From NCBI GenBank assembly GCA_013289695.1, contig JABCZK010000001.1, forward strand, positions 219,235 through 283,234: DNA of 64,000 bases. The letters run 5' to 3'. A program made the translations under genes and the position numbers. Shown here one piece after another: positions 35,871 to 44,232 of this stretch (positions are counted from its first letter, which is position 1; each line of letters opens with the position of its first letter). Origin of the DNA: Acidobacteriota bacterium. Its GTDB lineage: Bacteria > Acidobacteriota > Terriglobia > Acidiferrales > UBA7541. The notes beneath the pieces were generated by a model. It was not told where the DNA came from and searched no databases. It saw only the letters and a list, made by a program, of their open reading frames with translations.

Positions 35871-36404
35871 ATGATGCACAACGCTTCGAATTGCAAACTC
35901 TCGGGCGCCAGCGGCCATGCTGTGGACGTGCTCGAAACAGAACGCCGCGGCAACGCCCGGCACACGTTCACCGCCGCCGCAGAAGTCGTCGAATTGAGAT
36001 CCGGCGCGCGTTTTTCCACGCGCACCACGGACCTCGGCCCCGGCGGCTGCTTCGTGGATACCGTCTGTCCCCTTTCGGTAGGCACCAAGGTTCGCGTCAC
36101 CCTGCAGAGAGCCAAGACCACCTTCCAGACCGGCGGCACCGTCGTGTACTCCCAGATGGGCTTGGGGATGGGCATATCATTTGAAGACCACGACGAAACT
36201 CAGCGCATGGCGCTGGGCGAGTGGCTCGCCAACATTACTGGCGACTGCCAGATCATCCCGGAAATCGTGCGCACGGCAATGCCTCCCGGCAGCCATCGCG
36301 GTCCGGAACGGACCTCCCTGGTGCGCCTCATCCAGTTGATGATCGGTAAAGGCATTTTGACCGAGGCCGAAGGCACCTCCGTCCTCCTCGATCCGTTGCT
36401 ATAA
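35871..36404 (+). CDS. PilZ-domain protein with C-terminal extension
   Basis: 177 residues. RRGNARHTF (RxxxR) and TTDLGPGGCFVD, where the second motif is DxGxxG and lacks the Ser. A conserved MGLGMGISFEDHDETQR follows, then about 60 extra residues (SLVRLIQLMIGKGILTEAEG). The altered motif may weaken c-di-GMP binding. A clear terminator follows at 36432. Confidence 0.85.
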   Translation: MMHNASNCKLSGASGHAVDVLETERRGNARHTFTAAAEVVELRSGARFSTRTTDLGPGGCFVDTVCPLSVGTKVRVTLQRAKTTFQTGGTVVYSQMGLGMGISFEDHDETQRMALGEWLANITGDCQIIPEIVRTAMPPGSHRGPERTSLVRLIQLMIGKGILTEAEGTSVLLDPLL

Positions 36405-36431
36405 ATCGGCCCAGAGCGCGACTCCTGGGAA

Positions 36432-36455
36432 CGCCAATCTCCTGATTGGCGTTTT
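36432..36455 (+). terminator. Rho-independent terminator after second PilZ gene
   Basis: CGCCAATC and GATTGGCG form a perfect eight-base stem around TCCT, followed at once by TTTT. It lies 28 bases after the stop codon of the PilZ gene, so it ends that transcript and separates it from the third PilZ gene. Confidence 0.8.
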
Positions 36456-36715
36456 CCGCCACAATTCCGAAATCCGGCCATCCTCCCGAACCGAGTAAAT
36501 TTTCCGTCCAAAACCTGCGAAATGGGCGTCCCACGGCCAACCCCAAACAGGTCCGCAAACTTGACCAAAGCATGTCGGTATTTCCTATACCGGGAATAAT
36601 TTGCATTGTGGTTGCCGCAACGGAAACTGCCATAAAAATGTAAGCTCTTTGTCTTCAACGCAGCACCAGCTTGTCCTCATGGCCGCCGTCGTGCATCTAA
36701 GCTCTGGGGGGTGTT
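36456..36715. promoter_or_regulatory. Possible promoter and operator of the third PilZ gene
   Basis: TTGACC at 36561 and TATACC at 36586 with a 19-base spacer; an inverted repeat CGGTAT-5-ATACCG (36576-36592) covers the -10. The gene starts at 36716 after GGGGGGTG. The long spacing makes this only a candidate. Confidence 0.35.
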
Positions 36716-37057
36716 ATGGGAGAACGCAGAAAGGCGAGACGCTACGAGGTTTACCTGCCCGTGCAAGTGTGTATGTCCAAACACCGCCCGCTGGAGTTTC
36801 ACACTGGGCAATTGCGAGACGTCTCGCGCACGGGGATTTTCTTCCACTCAGATGTTCCCATCGAATCCGGCGCCGGTCTAGAACTCACTTTTTCGCTTCC
36901 TGCGGAGCGCGAGCGTGGCACGTCCGTCTTGGTCCGTGCCAGCGCCAAAACTCTGCGCAGCACGCAGCTTTCCGGTGAAGTCACGCCCGTCTTCGGAGTC
37001 GCCGTAGCCATTGACCGCATTGACTTCGTGCGGCCCGTCGTCTCCAGCGCCGCATAA
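36716..37057 (+). CDS. PilZ-domain protein, canonical motifs
   Basis: 113 residues. RRKARRYEVY (RxxxR) and RDVSRTGIFFHSD (DxSxxG) are both complete, so c-di-GMP binding is likely. GGGGGGTG precedes the ATG. It is transcribed separately from the other two PilZ genes because a terminator lies between. Confidence 0.88.
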   Translation: MGERRKARRYEVYLPVQVCMSKHRPLEFHTGQLRDVSRTGIFFHSDVPIESGAGLELTFSLPAERERGTSVLVRASAKTLRSTQLSGEVTPVFGVAVAIDRIDFVRPVVSSAA

Positions 37058-37348
37058 CGTGGTTTCAGATTCAGGGAGCTCCGCTCGGCGCTCCCTCGCA
37101 GTTCTCTCTCGCAGTCCTCTCGTTCACCCTGCCTCGCTCCCTAGCAGTTGTCTTGAGACCTCTTGCACGTCTAGTGCTTCCACAATTTGCCGAGAAACGC
37201 TCAAATTGTCATCCCGCAGGCGCCTTTTGCCGGAAGGATCTGCTTTTCCCTGCCGTTCACGCGAAAAGCAGATCCCTCTCGCGTTTCCCTCTGGATTTGC
37301 CGCGCCACCTGACTACAATCAGACCGCTGGCCTTCACCCCGCGCAGAA
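37058..37348. repeat. Intergenic inverted repeat GGATCTGCTTTTC
   Basis: GGATCTGCTTTTC at 37236-37248 and GAAAAGCAGATCC at 37263-37275 form a perfect 13 bp inverted repeat. The same 13-mer occurs at 43182 and with one change at 1335. It is preceded by TTGTCATCCCGCAGG-type text seen near the other copies. Confidence 0.7.
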
Positions 37349-37714
37349 ATGTCATCGGAAACCAATTCGCAGCTCGTGCTCGATCTCGAATCCAGAGTCC
37401 TCCGCGCACTTTGCAGCGGACCAGCCGCGCTGGGTCCCCCTGGCGCAGACCATGCGTCCGGACGCGCAGCAATCCTTGCGGAGCTCCGCGCCCGCCGCTG
37501 GCAAGATCCTGAACATCGCGTCGTCTTCGAAGCGCTCACGCTACTGCCAGGGCGCCACGGAACAGAACTCCGCGAGCAACTCCCAGCCCAAGCCACCCGC
37601 ATGGGCTTCCCGGACGTAAACTGGCAAAAATATTTCGCCGCCACCGCAGATGATTCCCCGATCGAAACTCTAGTGGCAGAATTGCTACCCACATCGCGCG
37701 AACCAAGCCTTTGA
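37349..37714 (+). CDS. Hypothetical protein, DnaB N-terminal-like helical pattern
   Basis: 121 residues. The pattern LESRVLRALCSGP...ILAELRARRWQDPEHRVVFEAL resembles the N-terminal domain of replicative helicase DnaB (which pairs HRxIFEAL with a short helical bundle). The rest, FPDVNWQKYFAATADDSPIE, has no match. It is not a helicase. Function unknown. The call rests on pattern only. Confidence 0.55.
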   Translation: MSSETNSQLVLDLESRVLRALCSGPAALGPPGADHASGRAAILAELRARRWQDPEHRVVFEALTLLPGRHGTELREQLPAQATRMGFPDVNWQKYFAATADDSPIETLVAELLPTSREPSL

Positions 37715-37758
37715 AATGTTCTCAACCGGTCTTTCTCACCGCGGTAGGGGCGCTGCTT

Positions 37759-37808
37759 GTGAATTGCGCTGCAGCGCAATTCACCCGGAGATCCCGCGGT
37801 GCGGGATC
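37759..37808. repeat. Two-hairpin intergenic element, copy A
   Basis: A perfect 26 bp palindrome (37759-37784; arms GTGAATTGCGC and GCGCAATTCAC), five bases, then GATCCCGC-GGT-GCGGGATC (37790-37808). Flanked by CTGCTT and GAAGGGCCGC. The same geometry is at 42268 and 49795. Confidence 0.85.
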
Positions 37809-37923
37809 GAAGGGCCGCGGCCGACCGCGCAAAGCGGAGCTGGGCAGCCGTTGCCTTTGAAGTTGTAGCGGCGCACATCAACGCCCCATCGGTAACGCGC
37901 CCTTCGCCGCCACTCCAATCCAA

Positions 37924-38880
37924 CTACGCCTTCGCAAGCGCCTCGATGAACTTATCGGGCCCGGCATCGAAAGCCACCTTATGTTCATCCATGCAGAAGT
38001 AGTAGGTCTTCCCCTTGTAAACCTCCGAAGGCGCGGTCCCGCGATTCACTTGCATCCAGCACACCGGGCAAATGTCGCCGGCCGGCTTCACTGCGAAAAT
38101 CGAGTTGGACTTCGCGTCCATCCAGCCCTGGCCCTGGTATTCCAGCTGAAAAGCAGTGCGCTCGATCGCTTCCGCGCCGAAATACCGCCCGATCACGCGC
38201 AGTGCGAGGTCCATGCCGGACGTCAGCCCGCCGGCAGTAGCAAGATTGCCTTCCTCTATGAACCGCGCGCCCCGCTTCACCTGAATGTCGGGATATTTCG
38301 TCTGCAAATCGGAATAAGCACCATGGTGCGTGGTGGCCGCTTTGCCATTCAGCAGTCCGGTGGCTGCCAGTACGAACGCACCAGTGCAAACCGACATGGT
38401 TACGTCCGTCTTCTCCGTTGCTTTGCGGATCCAGTTCAGCATTGCCGCGGTGGAATCGTCTTGCGCGGGAATGACGATCACTTTGGGCTGTGGCGCATTC
38501 TGGAAAGTGTAGTTGGGCACGATCTTCATGCCGCCGCTGGCCGTGATCGGCCCCAATGTTTCCGCCACGGTGTAAACCTCGAATGCGCTATCCATCATAT
38601 CCCGGCCCGGAATCGTCGCGTTTTCAAAAACCTCCCAAGGCCCGGCGAAATCAATGACCACCGCCCCCTTGGAAATTACAAACGCCACGTTTATCGGACC
38701 GCTCGCCGGTGGTTTCAGCGGGCTTAGGGCCACCGCTGGCTTCACAGAATTGTCTCCACTGGAGGGCTGTTCTGCGCCAGCCAGTCGCGCCGCCGCAAGC
38801 GGTAGCGGAACAGTCGCCGCCAAACCAAACGCGCTCGATGCCAGTAGTAATTCCCTGCGACTAAAAATCCCTTTCTTCAT
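37924..38880 (-). CDS. Exported DJ-1/PfpI-family protein fused to a YHS domain
   Basis: 318 residues. N-terminal twin-arginine-like SRRELLLASSAFGLAATV. The DJ-1/PfpI domain spans about 60-245 with INVAFVISKGAVVIDFAGPW and the nucleophile elbow MSVCTGAFVLAATG, followed by HHG, a GATase-1-like set as in GlxA-type regulators but without the AraC domain. The last 45 residues are YHS-like, GDICPVCWMQVN and KTYYFCMDEHKVAF, a metal-binding domain. Role unknown; exported hydrolase or sensor is possible. Confidence 0.88.
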   Translation of the reverse strand: MKKGIFSRRELLLASSAFGLAATVPLPLAAARLAGAEQPSSGDNSVKPAVALSPLKPPASGPINVAFVISKGAVVIDFAGPWEVFENATIPGRDMMDSAFEVYTVAETLGPITASGGMKIVPNYTFQNAPQPKVIVIPAQDDSTAAMLNWIRKATEKTDVTMSVCTGAFVLAATGLLNGKAATTHHGAYSDLQTKYPDIQVKRGARFIEEGNLATAGGLTSGMDLALRVIGRYFGAEAIERTAFQLEYQGQGWMDAKSNSIFAVKPAGDICPVCWMQVNRGTAPSEVYKGKTYYFCMDEHKVAFDAGPDKFIEALAKA

Positions 38881-38921
38881 TTCAATTTCCTCCCTTGGTG
38901 TGTGTCAAGACAGCGTTTAAA

Positions 38922-41594
38922 TTATTCATTTCGCAGCGCGACGATCGGATTAATGGATGCCGCCCGGCGCGCCGGCAGAAAACTGGCTAGCAGCGCGGAC
39001 GCGAGCAGCACCAGCGCGACGACGATAAACGTAACCGGATCGGTCGGCGGCACTTGGAAGAGCAGCGACTTGAACAAACCCGTCATGGCCAAAGCCCCGA
39101 TTGCTCCGATGGCCACACCAAGCACCGTCAGGATCAGGCTCTGGCCCAGGATCATGCGCAAGATCGCAGACGGCTGAGCGCCCAAAGCGATGCGCACGCC
39201 GATTTCCTTGAAGCGCTGGCTCACGGTGAGCGCCATGATCCCGCCGATACCGGCGGCCGCAATCAGTAGCGCCAGCGCCCCAAATATTCCCAGCAGACTG
39301 GCAATTACGCGCGGTGCAGCCGTCGAGTCCGAGCGCGCCTGTTCCAAGGTCAGGGTATATGTAACGGCCGCTTGTGAATCAACTTCATGCACTGCGCTCG
39401 CGACAGCAAGGGCGACGCTCGAGGCGTCCACAGCAGTCCTCACCAGTAGGGCGTTGGGGCTCGCTGCTTCTCCCTGCGGCACGTAGAATTCCGGAGGCGC
39501 GGGACGCTCGAGACCGAAATCGCGCACATCTCCCACAACGCCGACGATGGTCGCCCATTTCGCATCGTTCTCGCCCTTGACGCGCTTGCCAACCGGGTCC
39601 TCGTGCGGCCAGAACTGGCGCTTGGCCGCTTCATTGATCAGCACCACGATCTGATGTTTGCCATCGTCGGCATCGCTGAGCAGTCGGCCTGCACGCAGCG
39701 GGATGCCCAGTGTCTGGAAGTAGCCTGGCGAGACCACGATTTCGCTCGTGACGGGCGGAGCTTCGCCGGGACTGAGCTCGCGTCCCTCGATGCGGAATGG
39801 GCCAGAAAATGCGTTAGATCCCGCGACGATTGCTTCCTTTTGCAGCGGATAGACAGACGAGAGCGAAGCGGACAACACACCGGGCACGGCTTCTACCCGG
39901 TGCAGGACTTTCTCGCCCACCACGGTTAGTTGATCGCCCGATGCGTATTTGCTGAAGCTGAAGGTCGTGCGCATGGCCAGGACGTGTTGCGCGGAAAATC
40001 CCGCATCAACAGTGAGCAGCTTCTGCAGACTGCGCAGCATCAGTCCCGCGCCGATCAGCAAGATGAACGAAAATGCAATTTGCGAAAGGATCAGAGCGCC
40101 ACGCGCGCGATTTTTTCGCCGCCCGCTCCCGGCACCGCAGCTTCCCTCCTTCAATCCTGACGTCAGGTTCGCGCGCGAGAAAAGCGCCGCGAGCGTGCCG
40201 AAAAGCACGCTTGTTCCCAGCGCCGCAACCAGCGTGAACACCAGCGCGCCTGTATCCATTCGAATCTCGTGCGCCCGCGGCGTCAGGCGAGCGGCGAAAT
40301 CTGCCAGCAATTGCAAGCTGTTCGAGGCGAAGACCAGCGCCAGCAATCCTCCCATCAAAGCCAGAATCAGGCTTTCGGTGAGCAACTGGCGCAGCAAGCG
40401 GCCGCGGCCCGCGCCCAATGCGGTACGCACGGCCAATTCGCGTTCGCGGCGCGACGTCCGCGCCAGCGTCAAATTCGCGACGTTGGCGCAGGCGATCAGC
40501 AGCACAAATGCTGCCGCAGCCAGAAGCATCAATAGAGTCGGACGCGCGTCATGCGTCAGCGCTTCGCGCAAGGGCGACGTTACCGCCGCATAGCCCATCT
40601 GCTCCGGATACGATTTAGGATATTCGGACCCTAACCGATCCGATATCGTTGCCAAGTCTGCGCGCGCTTGCGCGATCGAAACCCCTGGCTTCACCCGCGC
40701 GAACGCTTCCATCATCCGCGAGTCGCGATTTGCGATGAACGTTTTCGCGGAACGAAACGGACATGCGGAAGTAGGCATGAACACGTCGCTCTCCACCGGA
40801 TACTGTGGCACCGGAGGCAGCACACCGACCACTGTGTGGATTTTGTCATTCAACTCAAACGTCTTGCCGACGATGTCAGGATCGCTGCCGAAGTTGGTCT
40901 TCCAGTAGTCATAGCTCAGGATGAGCACGGGAGGAGCGCCGAGCGTGTCGTCATCCGGCAAAAACGTGCGCCCAAGCAGCGGCTTGACGCCAAAAAGATC
41001 GAAGTAATTCGCGGAGACCACCGCCGCGCGAACGCGATCCGGATCGCCATGGCCAAACAGAATGAACGACATATTGTGATATTCCACCAGGCCAGACAGC
41101 GTTCGGTTCTGTTCGCGATAGTCCTGAATCTCGTGGACCGAGAACCCGATGTCGTCGATGCCTTCCCGCTGGGCCTGCTGACGCAGGAATACCAGTTGCT
41201 GCCCGTCTGAATAGGGCAGCGGGCGCAGCAAAACCGCGTGCACCACACTGAAAATCGCGGTGTTCGCGCCAATGCCTAGGGCCAGCGTCAGCACCGCGAT
41301 CGCCGTGAAACCCACATTTTTCCGCATCGCCCGGAGCGCATAGGCGCAATCCTGCTTCAATATGTCCCAATGCTCGCGCGGAGCTGTGTGGAAAATCCCC
41401 ATGAACGTCTCCCACCACAGCCTCAGGAAATCGAGCGGCGCGCCGCGTTCTTCGATTTCGCGTTTCTGCTGCGCGAACACGCCTTCCATTTCGTGGCCGA
41501 AGTTCGCCCGAAAATCAGAGGGCAATACACTCAGCAATCCGCGAAACACTTTCTGCGAGAGTGAGATGTCCGATGTGGATGTCGTACGGGCCAT
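38922..41594 (-). CDS. ADOP-type (FtsX/MacB-like) duplicated permease
   Basis: 890 residues. A cytoplasmic N-terminal helical domain of about 100 residues (LLSVLPSDFRANFGHEMEG) precedes the first FtsX-type unit (TAIAVLTLALGIGANTAIFS then periplasmic MacB-like domain), and a second unit follows (LILSQIAFSFILLIGAGLML, and MLRNE-like end). This is the acidobacterial duplicated orphan permease architecture. No ATPase gene is next to it. The PadR gene 26 bp upstream is its usual partner. Confidence 0.92.
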   Translation of the reverse strand: MARTTSTSDISLSQKVFRGLLSVLPSDFRANFGHEMEGVFAQQKREIEERGAPLDFLRLWWETFMGIFHTAPREHWDILKQDCAYALRAMRKNVGFTAIAVLTLALGIGANTAIFSVVHAVLLRPLPYSDGQQLVFLRQQAQREGIDDIGFSVHEIQDYREQNRTLSGLVEYHNMSFILFGHGDPDRVRAAVVSANYFDLFGVKPLLGRTFLPDDDTLGAPPVLILSYDYWKTNFGSDPDIVGKTFELNDKIHTVVGVLPPVPQYPVESDVFMPTSACPFRSAKTFIANRDSRMMEAFARVKPGVSIAQARADLATISDRLGSEYPKSYPEQMGYAAVTSPLREALTHDARPTLLMLLAAAAFVLLIACANVANLTLARTSRRERELAVRTALGAGRGRLLRQLLTESLILALMGGLLALVFASNSLQLLADFAARLTPRAHEIRMDTGALVFTLVAALGTSVLFGTLAALFSRANLTSGLKEGSCGAGSGRRKNRARGALILSQIAFSFILLIGAGLMLRSLQKLLTVDAGFSAQHVLAMRTTFSFSKYASGDQLTVVGEKVLHRVEAVPGVLSASLSSVYPLQKEAIVAGSNAFSGPFRIEGRELSPGEAPPVTSEIVVSPGYFQTLGIPLRAGRLLSDADDGKHQIVVLINEAAKRQFWPHEDPVGKRVKGENDAKWATIVGVVGDVRDFGLERPAPPEFYVPQGEAASPNALLVRTAVDASSVALAVASAVHEVDSQAAVTYTLTLEQARSDSTAAPRVIASLLGIFGALALLIAAAGIGGIMALTVSQRFKEIGVRIALGAQPSAILRMILGQSLILTVLGVAIGAIGALAMTGLFKSLLFQVPPTDPVTFIVVALVLLASALLASFLPARRAASINPIVALRNE

Positions 41595-41620
41595 GCTTTC
41601 TCCCTTCGTGCTCGGTGGTG

Positions 41621-41989
41621 CTATGCCAGTCTCGGCTTGCGAAATAACTTCTTCGCGCGCGCTTGCGAAAGCGCCGCGTCCATTCGTTCCGCTTCGGCAA
41701 TCGCCACTTCCCTGCCGAAGTCCGTCAGGCGGTAATAGCGGCGACGCTCGTCATCCAGTCCAATCGCTGGTCGCTCGTCCGATTCCACAATCAAGCCGGC
41801 ACTTTCCAGCCGCGCCAGGTTTCCGTACAAAGTTCCTGCGCTCAGCCGCACTTTATCCTCTGTGCGGCGCGCTACTTCTTTCAGGATCGCGTAGCCATGC
41901 TTTTCGCCGTCCGCCAGCGCGATCAACACGTGAAACATCGCCGGTGTCATCGGCAGAAACGATTCAACATCTTTGTTCCTGGTCATCAA
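41621..41989 (-). CDS. PadR-family transcriptional regulator
   Basis: 122 residues. Winged-helix PadR domain: MTPAMFHVLIALADGEKHG, YAILKEVARRTEDKVRLSAG, TLYGNLARLESAGLIVES and RRRYYRLTDFGREVA. It is 26 bp upstream of the ADOP permease and probably represses the pair. Confidence 0.93.
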   Translation of the reverse strand: MMTRNKDVESFLPMTPAMFHVLIALADGEKHGYAILKEVARRTEDKVRLSAGTLYGNLARLESAGLIVESDERPAIGLDDERRRYYRLTDFGREVAIAEAERMDAALSQARAKKLFRKPRLA

Positions 41990-42267
41990 ATTCCAGCCTC
42001 CGTGTGGGTCGTAATACTCCGTCGCACATCGGACTCTATCGCGCTTAAGACAACTATACCGTCACACGGTACAGTGCATTGCAGGTTCGCGGCCAAGGTC
42101 ACATTCACCTAAGTTCTGGAATATCAGGGGAATTGCGCTCCCGTTCTTGCCACAGCTGTCGCTGTGCTGTGCGCTTGTGGGACAAAGGCATTCCGCGAGC
42201 GGACAGGCCCGCAAACCGATCGGTGCTTTCTGGCTCGGTTGGCTCCGTGCTCCACAGCCCGATTTTT

Positions 42268-42317
42268 GTGAATCGTTCCACAAAACGATTCACCATCAGA
42301 TCCCGCCGTGCGGGATC
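42268..42317. repeat. Two-hairpin intergenic element, copy B
   Basis: GTGAATCGTT-6-AACGATTCAC (42268-42293), five bases, then GATCCCGC-CGT-GCGGGATC (42299-42317). Same order and spacing as at 37759. Confidence 0.85.
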
Positions 42318-42569
42318 GCACGGTAGCGCCAGCACCCTGGCCATTGGCGCTGCGTTTGACTTTGTAGCAGCCAGCTTTAGCGGCGCGACTTTGACCTTGT
42401 AGTGCCGGCGTCTCGCCGACTCGTTTCCTGATCAGACTCGCCGCTCCAGCGCCGTTTTACCTTGAGACCCTTCCGGCGGCTGGATCGAACGAGAGGCGCG
42501 GAATAAGTTAGCCCCGCGCGAAGGCGGTGGGAATTTTCGCGGAGGGAATTCGGAGCGTCGTTTTACCCT

Positions 42570-42594
42570 GCGGCCCTGCCAGGAGCAGGGCCGC
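42570..42594. repeat. Ten-base perfect hairpin
   Basis: GCGGCCCTGC and GCAGGGCCGC are separated by five bases. There is no T tract, and no gene end is adjacent, so a terminator role is unlikely. Confidence 0.6.
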
Positions 42595-42757
42595 ACGGGA
42601 GGTGCGACGCATGCTCCGTTCAGCCGAGGGCGAATTTTGGGTCGAATGGGATGCCGTGTTTTTTCCGTAGGCAACACGCGCATACGAACCGCGAACCATT
42701 TACTTTTTACTGCCTTAGCACCGTACGCATTTCTACGAATAGCGCCGCACGCCCCCA

Positions 42758-42787
42758 TTGTGTTAGCGAAAGTCGGGGCGCTATATA
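42758..42787 (+). promoter_or_regulatory. Candidate promoter of a small gene
   Basis: TTGTGT, 18 bases, TATATA. It lies 22 bases before the ATG of the 50-codon ORF at 42809. Consensus match is partial. Confidence 0.4.
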
Positions 42788-42808
42788 AGCCCCCCAAGAG
42801 GACGCCAC

Positions 42809-42961
42809 ATGCGGCAAGCGGCCCATCGTCAGACCTCCACCCACCCCACGCTCCCGAAGGACCTCGCCATCCACACCAACGCCCGCATCAATGATCAGCT
42901 AGCAGGCGAGTCGTGCACCCATCACTCGTCACTGCCTCCTTCAATCGCTAGCGAAACATAA
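42809..42961 (+). CDS. Candidate small protein gene (50 residues)
   Basis: A 50-codon ORF starting MRQAAHRQTSTHPTLPKDLA. AGAGGA is six bases before the ATG, a promoter-like pair is just upstream, and a good terminator follows 32 bases after the stop. About two thirds of the third codon positions are G or C. The sequence is rich in His and Thr and matches no family known to me. Whether it is translated is unproven. Confidence 0.4.
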   Translation: MRQAAHRQTSTHPTLPKDLAIHTNARINDQLAGESCTHHSSLPPSIASET

Positions 42962-42993
42962 TCGAAAACCGATGCAACTCACGGAAAACAATC

Positions 42994-43025
42994 ACCAGCG
43001 ACCCAAATCAATCGCTGGTTTTTGT
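42994..43025 (+). terminator. Rho-independent terminator after the small gene
   Basis: ACCAGCGA and TCGCTGGT form an eight-base stem across ten bases, followed by a T run (TTTT then G). It points to a plus-strand transcript, for which only the ORF at 42809 is available. Confidence 0.7.
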
Positions 43026-43323
43026 CGTGTTGTTTGCAATTCCCGCGCTTTCGCTGACGATGCGACGAGCATCGTCACCCTGCCTGCCCTGAGTGATTTT
43101 GCGAAGGGAGGACCGCGCCGTTGCCTCAAGCCGGCCGACGGATCTCTCCCCCGCACTCCGGCGGGCGCGGGACGCGGCGAGGGATCTGCTTTTCGCGGAA
43201 CGGCACGCCGGCAAATTCTAATCGGCAGTGCCCCAGTATTAGGAACGGACGCAAATGATTGAAAACAAACAACAGCGCGCCATTCTAACCGGTGGTTTTC
43301 CCGACGTTTTGACCGGACGCGTG
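43026..43323. repeat. Region with a GGATCTGCTTTTC repeat copy
   Basis: 298 bp downstream of the esterase gene. GGATCTGCTTTTC at 43182-43194 copies the arm seen at 37236. Text near 43074 (GTCACCCTGCCTGCCC) resembles the GTCATCCCGA blocks elsewhere. No gene supported. Confidence 0.6.
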
Positions 43324-44232
43324 CTATTTCGCGGGTGGCGCAAACGCAAAAGCATGCGATTGAAATTCGAACGACGCCGGCAAATGCTGGGCGAAATAAT
43401 CCCAATCATGCCCGCCAGGGTACAGGTGAAATTCATGGGGAATGCCGCGCGATGTCAGCAACTGCTCGAATTGCGCGGCGCCCTTATTGAAGCCAAAATC
43501 ATCGTCCGTGCCGCAATCGAAATAAATCTGCAGTCCCGGGGGCCGCTTCTCAGCTCTTACCATCGTAAACGGACTTTCGCGCTGCCAGAACGCCAGGTCC
43601 ACCGTCGAACCGAACGCCTTGCCCAGCTCCGCCGCCACCGCCGCGGCCTGATCACTGGACACGTTGATCTTGGGCGGCGTATCAATCAATGCAGGGCTGT
43701 GCGCGCTGACCGCCACGAACAGGCTCGGATAGCGCAATGCAAACCGCAGCGCGCCATACCCGCCCATGGAAACGCCGGTGATGCCGCGCGATTTCCTCTC
43801 CGCGCGCACGCGGTAGTGGCTCTCGATGTACGGCAGAAATTCGTGGATGAAAAAATCCTCGTAGCGCACTTTGCCGTCGCGCGAATTAATGTAGAAGCTC
43901 CGCCCGCCGTCCGGCGTAACAATCAGAAATTCCCCGATCCGTTTCGAATCGCGCAAATCCTGAATCATGTTCATGCCACCGGAGTTCAGCAGCATTTGCT
44001 CATTGCCACCCAGACCGTGCAGAAAATACAGCGCAGGATAGTCGCTGGTCTTATCGGCGTCGTAGTCGGCAGGAAGAATCACGCAATACGGAACGGGATG
44101 CCCCAAAATCTTGCTCGGCGCCGAGCGACACTCCGCTCTTCCGGGTGCCGCGAACGCCGACGAACCCGTAGCCAGAGCACCCGCAATCATCGCAGCCACC
44201 AAGCCCAGTGCCCGCCTGCGGGCCTTACTCAT
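43324..44232 (-). CDS. Exported alpha/beta-hydrolase esterase (EstA/FGH-like)
   Basis: 302 residues. A signal peptide (ALGLVAAMIAGALATGSSAFA) precedes a putative-esterase-type hydrolase with FLHGLGGNEQMLL, VTPDGGRSFYINSRDGK, the nucleophile elbow GVSMGGYGALRFAL, and HEFHLYPGGHDWDYF with the catalytic His. The family includes S-formylglutathione hydrolase and mycolyl-transferase-like enzymes; the signal peptide favours a secreted esterase. Its ATG overlaps the permease stop by eight bases (ATGAGTAA). Confidence 0.9.
   Translation of the reverse strand: MSKARRRALGLVAAMIAGALATGSSAFAAPGRAECRSAPSKILGHPVPYCVILPADYDADKTSDYPALYFLHGLGGNEQMLLNSGGMNMIQDLRDSKRIGEFLIVTPDGGRSFYINSRDGKVRYEDFFIHEFLPYIESHYRVRAERKSRGITGVSMGGYGALRFALRYPSLFVAVSAHSPALIDTPPKINVSSDQAAAVAAELGKAFGSTVDLAFWQRESPFTMVRAEKRPPGLQIYFDCGTDDDFGFNKGAAQFEQLLTSRGIPHEFHLYPGGHDWDYFAQHLPASFEFQSHAFAFAPPAK

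Larger units (their letters stand above)
41990..42757. repeat. Long repeat-rich intergenic region, first part
   Basis: It holds the two-hairpin element (42268-42317), a GTAGCAGCCAGCTTTAGC and GTAGTGCCGGCGTCTCGCC pair (42359-42420), two GTTTTACCTTGAGACCC / GTTTTACCCTGCGGCCC related blocks about 100 bp apart, and a ten-base perfect hairpin (42570-42594). Open frames on either strand have no ribosome site or family. Confidence 0.7.

Noticed and set aside
42432..42797. Minus-strand ORF of 121 codons in the long intergenic region
   Set aside because: Runs across a hairpin and repeated GTTTTACC blocks; no ribosome site or family.
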